Shown: positions 6,582 to 10,155 of the stretch, one piece after another | How the letters are laid out: every line of letters starts with the position of its first letter | How positions within the stretch are numbered: the stretch's first letter is position 1 | Assembly (NCBI GenBank): GCA_007122505.1 | Contig: SKTQ01000009.1 | Location: 1-10,155, forward strand | Origin: Bacteroidales bacterium | GTDB taxonomy: Bacteria > Bacteroidota > Bacteroidia > Bacteroidales > UBA7960 | DNA: 10,155 nt | Direction of reading: 5' to 3' | The notes under the pieces: generated by a model | The model's database searches: none | Told to the model about the DNA's origin: nothing | What the model saw: the letters and a program-made list of their open reading frames with translations, nothing else | Position numbers and translations under genes: made by a program

Positions 6582-6875
6582 ATGGCAAATCCGAAACTTG
6601 ATCCCAGAAAATTGGAAGAGGCGGCCAGTAAGTTAAGGGCGATCGCACATCCTATGCGTATAGCAATCATAGGGCTCCTTGAACAACAAGAGCAGATGAA
6701 TGTTACCCAGATTTATGAAGCCCTGAGAATTGAACAGGCTTCCGCATCACATCATTTAAACATTCTGAAAACCAAAGGCGTACTGGACTCCCGTCGCAGC
6801 GGAAAGAACACATTTTATTTTCTTAAGCACGAAGCACTGAGCCAAATGATTGAATGCCTGAACAGGTGCCACTGA
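6582..6875 (+). CDS. ArsR/SmtB-family winged-helix repressor (first of two)
   Basis: A 97-residue transcription factor with the ArsR fold. Residues 16-35 (LRAIAHPMRIAIIGLLE) are the family's hallmark N-terminal helix, about 40-66 (MNVTQIYEALRIEQASASHH and on) the helix-turn-helix, and about 68-82 the beta-wing. It lacks the CxC (ELCVCDL-like) metal site of classical ArsR. Its only cysteines are C92 and C96, followed by a terminal H97, all in the last helix where the dimer interface is expected; these could form an intersubunit metal or redox site, which is an inference. The inducer is therefore unknown. A candidate operator/promoter lies directly upstream and a terminator (6949-6991) downstream, so it appears to be a single-gene unit. 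Confidence 0.9.
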   Translation: MANPKLDPRKLEEAASKLRAIAHPMRIAIIGLLEQQEQMNVTQIYEALRIEQASASHHLNILKTKGVLDSRRSGKNTFYFLKHEALSQMIECLNRCH

Positions 6876-6948
6876 CTGGAATGACCCTCACAAAAAGAGT
6901 GGAAAAATAAGTATTTTGCAGAGATACTCTTAAAAGAAACAGCAGGAC

Positions 6949-6991
6949 AAACAGCGAAGACCGGCCGAAAACATCCGCTTCGCTGTTTTTT
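6949..6991 (+). terminator. Rho-independent terminator between the two arsR-like genes
   Basis: Stem AAACAGCGAAG (6949-6959) pairs perfectly with CTTCGCTGTTT (6978-6988), and the T-run extends to 6991. The 18-nt loop is rich in C and G. It ends the first arsR-like transcript 35 nt before the second arsR-like start codon. Confidence 0.8.
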
Positions 6992-7026
6992 CAGCGCAGT
7001 AAGCCATATAATGATCTTTAAACCCG

Positions 7027-7329
7027 ATGCAAGTGAACAACAAAGATCAATATACAGCAGATAATATGGAAACTGCCAGGCTTTGTAAAGCCCTGGCACA
7101 TCCTGCCAGGATATCCATTATCAAATTGTTGCTGTCAAAAGATTGTTGCATTTGCGGTGATATCGTTAAAGAATTGCCGATTGCACAATCTACTGTTTCA
7201 CAACATCTTAAAGAGTTAAAAAATGCCGGCCTCATCCAGGGAAACATCACTCCGCCAAAGGTAAAATACTGTATTGACAAAAAAAACTGGAGCCGCCTGA
7301 AAGAAAAAATCACTAGTTTTTTGCAGTGA
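7027..7329 (+). CDS. ArsR-family metalloregulator with CCIC metal-site motif (second of two)
   Basis: A 100-residue winged-helix repressor. LCKALAHPARISIIKLLL (about residues 19-36) is the ArsR-family helix, followed by KDCCICGDIVKELPIAQSTV with helix-turn-helix residues on to SQHLKELK. The cysteines C40, C41 and C43 sit where classical ArsR has its ELCVCDL As(III)/Sb(III) or Cd/Pb site at the start of the recognition domain. Arsenite or another thiophilic metal is therefore the likely inducer, by analogy. C20 and C82 are further cysteines. ATG 7027 is used; ATG 7066 (M14) would still keep the domain and cannot be excluded. No clear -7 box fits in the 35 nt after the preceding terminator, so expression may depend on read-through or a non-consensus promoter. 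The thioredoxin-like gene 54 nt downstream is the probable target. Confidence 0.88.
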   Translation: MQVNNKDQYTADNMETARLCKALAHPARISIIKLLLSKDCCICGDIVKELPIAQSTVSQHLKELKNAGLIQGNITPPKVKYCIDKKNWSRLKEKITSFLQ

Positions 7330-7349
7330 CCATGGTTTTTAAAATATTT

Positions 7350-7365
7350 ATCGTATATTTGCGAT
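7350..7365 (+). promoter_or_regulatory. Candidate ArsR-regulated promoter of the thioredoxin-like gene
   Basis: A perfect -7 box TATATTTG (7354-7361) is framed exactly by ATCG (7350-7353) and CGAT (7362-7365). Flanking sequence is AT-rich on both sides. The -33 position shows only a partial match (ATG at 7332-7334, 19 nt upstream). The symmetric ATCG/CGAT frame suggests a repressor site, most likely for the upstream CCIC-type ArsR protein; the assignment is an inference. Confidence 0.5.
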
Positions 7366-7383
7366 GATATTTTTTTCATCACC

Positions 7384-7629
7384 ATGGAAATCATCATCTT
7401 GGGGAGCGCTTGTGCTTCTTGCAAAAAGCTGGAAAAAAACACCAGGGAAATTGTTGAAAAGCTTGGGGTACCGGTGAGGGTAACCAAAACAGACGATTTT
7501 ATGGTCATGATGTCGTACGGTGTTGTAAGAACACCGGCAATTGCAGTGAATAACAAAGTGATATTAAGTGGCAGTGTTCCTGATTATTACCAATTGCATG
7601 ACTTGCTGAAAAAACACCTGGTTGTTTGA
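7384..7629 (+). CDS. Small thioredoxin-like CxxC protein (redox-active disulfide protein 2 type)
   Basis: An 81-residue cytosolic thioredoxin-fold protein. The redox motif CASC is at residues 10-13 right after the first beta strand (IIILGSA), and the cis-proline is P51 in RTPAIAV. The length, the CKKLEKN start of helix 1, and the GVVRTPAIAVNNKVILSG core match the very small 'thioredoxin family' proteins (TIGR00412-like). In many genomes these lie beside an ArsR regulator and an ArsP/DUF318-type permease in arsenic or metal-response clusters. Here no permease follows: the next gene is an exported DUF1573 protein 160 nt away. The product probably acts as a disulfide reductase or metal/thiol carrier, but its substrate cannot be told. 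A candidate promoter lies directly upstream, so it may be transcribed apart from arsR. Confidence 0.85.
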   Translation: MEIIILGSACASCKKLEKNTREIVEKLGVPVRVTKTDDFMVMMSYGVVRTPAIAVNNKVILSGSVPDYYQLHDLLKKHLVV

Positions 7630-7692
7630 TATGTGAAAGAAACGGTCTGTTTTTTAATATTTTTTCTGATATCAAAAAGCTATATCAAACAA
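7622..7692. repeat. 11-bp perfect inverted repeat spanning the thioredoxin-like gene's stop codon
   Basis: TTGTTTGATAT (7622-7632) is the exact reverse complement of ATATCAAACAA (7682-7692), with 49 nt between that include a T-rich tract. The left arm overlaps the stop codon (7627-7629). It could fold the 3' end of the message into a long stem. The arms are AT-rich, so chance is a real possibility. Confidence 0.4.
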
Positions 7693-7724
7693 ACAATGTG
7701 TTAATTTTATATGTTTTTTTTTAC

Positions 7725-7748
7725 GATCAAATATTGATCCTATAATTG
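7725..7748 (+). promoter_or_regulatory. Candidate promoter and palindrome upstream of the DUF1573 gene
   Basis: GATCAA (7725-7730) and TTGATC (7734-7739) form a perfect palindrome round a 3-nt centre. Directly after it, TATAATTG (7741-7748) matches the -7 consensus at all but one position. The palindrome would fill the -33 to -7 spacer, a good place for a repressor or activator, and the leader to ATG 7790 would be about 35 nt. The order of half-sites is opposite to that of an FNR box. Confidence 0.45.
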
Positions 7749-7789
7749 AGATAAAGCAAACATATTCATCCACTCAAAAACAAAAAGAA

Positions 7790-8206
7790 ATGAAACGTGT
7801 ATTGTTATTTTTTGCAGCATTTTTGTTTTTAGGCACATTTGCCCTTCATGCTGACGAGCACGAAAAGGAAGAAAAAAAAGGCCCTAAATTCCAGTTTGAA
7901 AATCGAACCTTCGATTATGGTACTTTATACCTGGATGACATGCCTGAGACCAAGATGGATATCAAATTCACCAACGTCGGTGATGAGCCTCTTGTGTTAA
8001 GTAATGTTCGCGCCTGTTGCGGTACAAGGGTTACTTCCTGGCCAAGGGAGCCTATTATGCCCGGTGAGGAAGAAGTGATCAAAATTGAGTTTCGCCTGGC
8101 ACCCAGGCCACAGCGCATAAGCCGTACGGTTACTGTGACCTACAACAACCCGCAGAGTCCAACCGAAAGGTTCCGCATAGTTGGCGAGGTGATCGAAAGA
8201 GAATAA
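7790..8206 (+). CDS. Exported DUF1573 domain protein
   Basis: A 138-residue secreted protein of unknown function. Residues 1-21 form a Sec signal peptide (KR, hydrophobic core, cleavage probably after A21 in LHA-DEH); no lipobox is present, so a periplasmic location is expected. A short charged linker (about 22-31) precedes a single DUF1573 domain (about 33-136), an immunoglobulin-like beta fold: FDYGTLY, IKFTNVGDEPLVLSNVRA, PGEEEVIKIEF. Most DUF1573 proteins I know show SCGCT at the conserved turn; here it reads ACCGTR, so the cysteines are adjacent (C76, C77) instead of CxC. It is followed after 120 nt by a DoxX/MauE-like membrane protein whose cysteines suggest a redox role, so the two may work together in the envelope (inference). 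Confidence 0.88.
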   Translation: MKRVLLFFAAFLFLGTFALHADEHEKEEKKGPKFQFENRTFDYGTLYLDDMPETKMDIKFTNVGDEPLVLSNVRACCGTRVTSWPREPIMPGEEEVIKIEFRLAPRPQRISRTVTVTYNNPQSPTERFRIVGEVIERE

Positions 8207-8245
8207 CGCCACCTGGATCGGATTTTTGGTCAGGCAATAAAATAC

Positions 8246-8280
8246 TGACCTTTGCCGGGCGCGTTGTCCGTCAAAGGTCA
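8246..8280 (+). terminator. Strong hairpin between the DUF1573 and DoxX-like genes
   Basis: TGACCTTTG (8246-8254) pairs perfectly with CAAAGGTCA (8272-8280). After one mismatch the stem continues with CGG/CCG (8256-8258 with 8268-8270), giving a GC-rich, stable hairpin. The following bases (TTCTTATGTTTA) are only moderately T-rich, so it may be a partial terminator or attenuator that sets the ratio of the two genes, or an RNA-stabilising stem. Confidence 0.55.
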
Positions 8281-8326
8281 TTCTTATGTTTATAAATAAA
8301 CCCACCACAAAGGAAACCCGGTTTTC

Positions 8327-9457
8327 ATGAAAGTTGTTGTTTGGTTAGCACGCATTGTTTTCGGAATCGTTTTTATTTTCTCCGGTTTTGTAAAGGCCAT
8401 CGACCCCCTCGGCTCAGCCTATAAGTTCCAGGATTATTTTCTTGCTTTCGGCACCGAATGGCTTCTTTTTGCTGCGCTGCCAATGGCTTTGTTACTCAGC
8501 ACCCTTGAGTTTATTATCGGTGTGGGTGTTTTGTTTGGAATAAAAATGAGGTGGAGCGCCTGGGGAGGGTTACTCTTCATGGCATTTTTTACCCCGCTTA
8601 CCTTATATATCGCCATCACCGATCCGGTGCCCGACTGCGGTTGTTTTGGAGATGCCATTATCATCAGCAACTGGGATACATTTTACAAAAACATCTTCAT
8701 TCTTGCGGCGGCAATTGTTGTTTTTATCTACCGGGACAAAATTCGTCCGCCCTGGTCAAAGATCACCGACAACACACTGGCCGTGATTGTCACTGTGGCT
8801 GTATTATGGTTGTCGTTTTACTGTCTCCGCAACCTGCCCATTATCGACTTCCGGCCATGGAAGGTAGGCAATGATGTGAAAGAGCTGGTGATGCCCACCG
8901 AAGAAATCGCCGACATTTACCTGATTTTTGAAAACCAGGAAACCGGTGAAATCAGGGAATATCCTGCCACCGATTACCCGTGGGATGACCCTGAATGGGC
9001 TTCCGTATGGAAATTTAAAGACCAAAGAAGAGAGGTGATCCAACCATTCCTCGAAGCCGAGATCGAAAATTTCTATATCGAAGATGCCTTTGGCGATGAC
9101 GTGACTGACTTTTTCATGACCGAACCCGATTACCTGTTCATGGTGGTGGCCTATGACCTCAACCGCACCAATACCAAGGCATTTGAACGCAGAATCAATC
9201 CATTGGCCAGGGAAGCAGAAAAGCTTGGCTATACTTTTATTGTTCTAACAGGCTCCACCCATGATACCGCAGAGGAGTTCCGTCATGCACATCAAACCCC
9301 CTATCCATTTTATCTTTCTGATGAGGTTGAACTGAAGACCATCATCCGGTCAAACCCCGGATTGGTGCTTATGAAAGAAGGTGTTGTAAAAGGCAAATGG
9401 GCTCACCGGAACATTCCCACCATGGAAGAACTGAAGAAACAGTTTGATTTGGAATAA
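8327..9457 (+). CDS. BT_3928-type protein: DoxX/MauE-like membrane domain plus thioredoxin-like domain
   Basis: A 376-residue inner-membrane protein. The N-terminal DoxX/MauE-like domain has about four helices (residues 3-24, 45-70, 77-98, 119-136) with the typical PDCGCFGD motif carrying C104 and C106 in the loop before the last helix. A further hydrophobic segment at about 150-168 contains C166. The soluble C-terminal part (about 190-376) has a thioredoxin/AhpC-like ending (PFYLSDEVELKTIIRSNPGL, then KGKWAHRNIPTMEELKK) but no cysteine at all, so it cannot act as a classical thioredoxin. The whole resembles the BT_3928 family of Bacteroidota, whose function is unknown; MauE relatives are linked to disulfide formation in the periplasm. 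It follows the DUF1573 gene in the same direction and converges on tadA with a 22-nt gap. Confidence 0.88.
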   Translation: MKVVVWLARIVFGIVFIFSGFVKAIDPLGSAYKFQDYFLAFGTEWLLFAALPMALLLSTLEFIIGVGVLFGIKMRWSAWGGLLFMAFFTPLTLYIAITDPVPDCGCFGDAIIISNWDTFYKNIFILAAAIVVFIYRDKIRPPWSKITDNTLAVIVTVAVLWLSFYCLRNLPIIDFRPWKVGNDVKELVMPTEEIADIYLIFENQETGEIREYPATDYPWDDPEWASVWKFKDQRREVIQPFLEAEIENFYIEDAFGDDVTDFFMTEPDYLFMVVAYDLNRTNTKAFERRINPLAREAEKLGYTFIVLTGSTHDTAEEFRHAHQTPYPFYLSDEVELKTIIRSNPGLVLMKEGVVKGKWAHRNIPTMEELKKQFDLE

Positions 9458-9479
9458 GGAAAGAAAGAATATTCGCTGA

Positions 9480-9935
9480 TTATTTTTTTCTTTTTTGTTG
9501 AAAAAAGTTGACAAGCAGCACGGCAGCCTCGTCGGCAGCTATTCCCCTGTTTACAATTGTTTTTGGATGCAGCAATGAAGGCGTTACCAGCGTATAACCA
9601 CGTTTTTCGTCATCGGTCGCATAAAACAATTTGCCAAGCTGTGCCCAGCGTAGTGCTCCCGCACACATGGGACAGGGTTCCAGGCTGACATATAAAGCAC
9701 ACTGATCCAAATACTTGCCACCAAGGTGATTTGCTGCAGCGGTGATTGCCTGCATTTCGGCATGGGCAGTTACGTCATTTAACCGTTCGGTAAGGTTATG
9801 TGCCCGCGCAATGATTCGCCCCTCGCAAACCACCACGGCACCAACCGGCACCTCATCGGCATCAAAAGCCTTTCGGGCCTCCTTGATAGCCTCACCCATA
9901 AAAAAATTATCGGAACGCAAGTGGTCAAGAGCCAT
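9480..9935 (-). CDS. tadA: tRNA-specific adenosine deaminase (TadA-type nucleoside deaminase)
   Basis: A 151-residue zinc-dependent deaminase predicted to convert adenosine 34 of tRNA-Arg(ACG) to inosine. The catalytic HAE motif (H58 zinc ligand, E60 proton shuttle) and the PCPMC motif (C88 and C91 zinc ligands) are intact, as are the VPVGAVVV core and the N-terminal helix FFMGEAIKEARKAF. The start chosen is ATG 9935: the frame continues upstream to a TTG at 9974, but the extra 13 residues resemble no TadA N-terminus, and family members begin about a dozen residues before the FFM helix. The C-terminus has the VNRGIAADEAAVLLVNFFQQKR segment of the TadA group, which favours it over guanine deaminase, though substrate was not proven. 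It converges with the DoxX-like gene. Confidence 0.92.
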   Translation of the reverse strand: MALDHLRSDNFFMGEAIKEARKAFDADEVPVGAVVVCEGRIIARAHNLTERLNDVTAHAEMQAITAAANHLGGKYLDQCALYVSLEPCPMCAGALRWAQLGKLFYATDDEKRGYTLVTPSLLHPKTIVNRGIAADEAAVLLVNFFQQKRKK

Positions 9936-10014
9936 AAGCAAGGTATATTCAAAAAAACATCCGGTCGTTTTCAATGATGGGTTATTGCAAAAATTGTCCA
10001 GGGAAAAGACACTG

Positions 10015-10155
10015 TCACATCCATCCGAATTTGTTCCGCAGGTAGCATTTCACCAGCAATATCAGCTTATCGGTATTTGAAACCCGGAAACGTTTTTGCT
10101 GAACTTCTCCCGGGCTGACTCCCTGTATTTTTCTCAACAGTTCCAGATAATAGCG
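10015..10155 (-). CDS. Unidentified open frame entering from the right edge (C-terminal fragment)
   Basis: On the minus strand a frame is open from the right edge to TGA at 10017-10015, giving 46 residues that begin RYYLELLRKIQGVSPGEV and end CYLRNKFGWM. It is rich in basic and hydrophobic residues and looks compositionally like real protein, and its direction matches tadA 79 nt downstream. The YYLELLRKIQGVSPGE segment faintly recalls the second helix-turn-helix of AraC-type regulators, but the following residues do not fit well, so no family is assigned. It may be non-coding. Confidence 0.35.
   Translation of the reverse strand, partial: RYYLELLRKIQGVSPGEVQQKRFRVSNTDKLILLVKCYLRNKFGWM

Noticed and set aside
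6637..6648. GCGATCGC octamer inside the first arsR-like gene
   Set aside because: It resembles the cyanobacterial HIP1 element, but I noticed it only here, within coding sequence, and everything else points to Bacteroidota; chance is the simplest explanation.
7330..7388. Two CCATGG sites flanking the thioredoxin-like promoter
   Set aside because: A 6-bp palindrome occurring twice, one copy created by the start codon context, is not evidence of an operator or repeat.
9936..9974. Longer tadA start at a TTG codon (9974)
   Set aside because: The 13 extra residues do not resemble a TadA N-terminus; ATG 9935 gives the normal family length.
9742..10080. Plus-strand open frame of 112 codons at the right end
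   Set aside because: Its first two thirds are antisense to tadA, including the catalytic motifs, and the remainder shows no family signal.

Overview
The window looks like a piece of a Bacteroidota chromosome, probably Bacteroidales-like. Three things point there: the protein families (a DUF4249 tail, a BT_3928-type DoxX/thioredoxin-like protein, a five-helix cytochrome b subunit in sdhC-sdhA-sdhB order), the promoters (matches to the Bacteroidota -7 box TAnnTTTG, two of them with a TTG/TTTG -33 box exactly 20 nt upstream), and the lack of Shine-Dalgarno sequences, with A-rich stretches before start codons instead. No tRNA, rRNA, CRISPR array or insertion sequence was seen.

Layout. Positions 1-359 hold the 3' end of a DUF4249 outer-membrane-associated protein gene. 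It converges on pepP (Xaa-Pro aminopeptidase, minus strand, 425-1819). Next, also on the minus strand, is an AT-rich HigB/HigA-type toxin-antitoxin module (toxin 2290-2634, antitoxin 1994-2293), with a promoter buried inside a nested inverted repeat at 2636-2669. The gap 2670-2940 carries the divergent promoter of the complex II operon sdhC-sdhA-sdhB (2941-6338), which ends at a strong intrinsic terminator (6435-6472).

Positions 6582-7629 hold two unlike ArsR-family repressors and a tiny CxxC thioredoxin-like protein. They are split into transcription units by a terminator (6949-6991), and two of them have candidate operators wrapped round perfect -7 boxes. This resembles the regulatory and redox part of an arsenic/metal or thiol-stress cluster, but no transporter or reductase is present. 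Next come an exported DUF1573 protein (7790-8206) and a membrane DoxX/MauE-like protein with a cysteine-free thioredoxin-like tail (8327-9457), a plausible envelope redox pair. A convergent tadA-type tRNA adenosine deaminase (9480-9935, minus) follows, and an unidentified open frame runs off the right edge on the minus strand.

Most of the window is ordinary core metabolism. The parts worth a second look are the apparently leaderless, self-overlapping higBA promoter, the transporter-less arsR/arsR/thioredoxin trio with its operators, and the DUF1573 + DoxX pair with unusual cysteine arrangements. I see no convincing evidence of a wholly new system.
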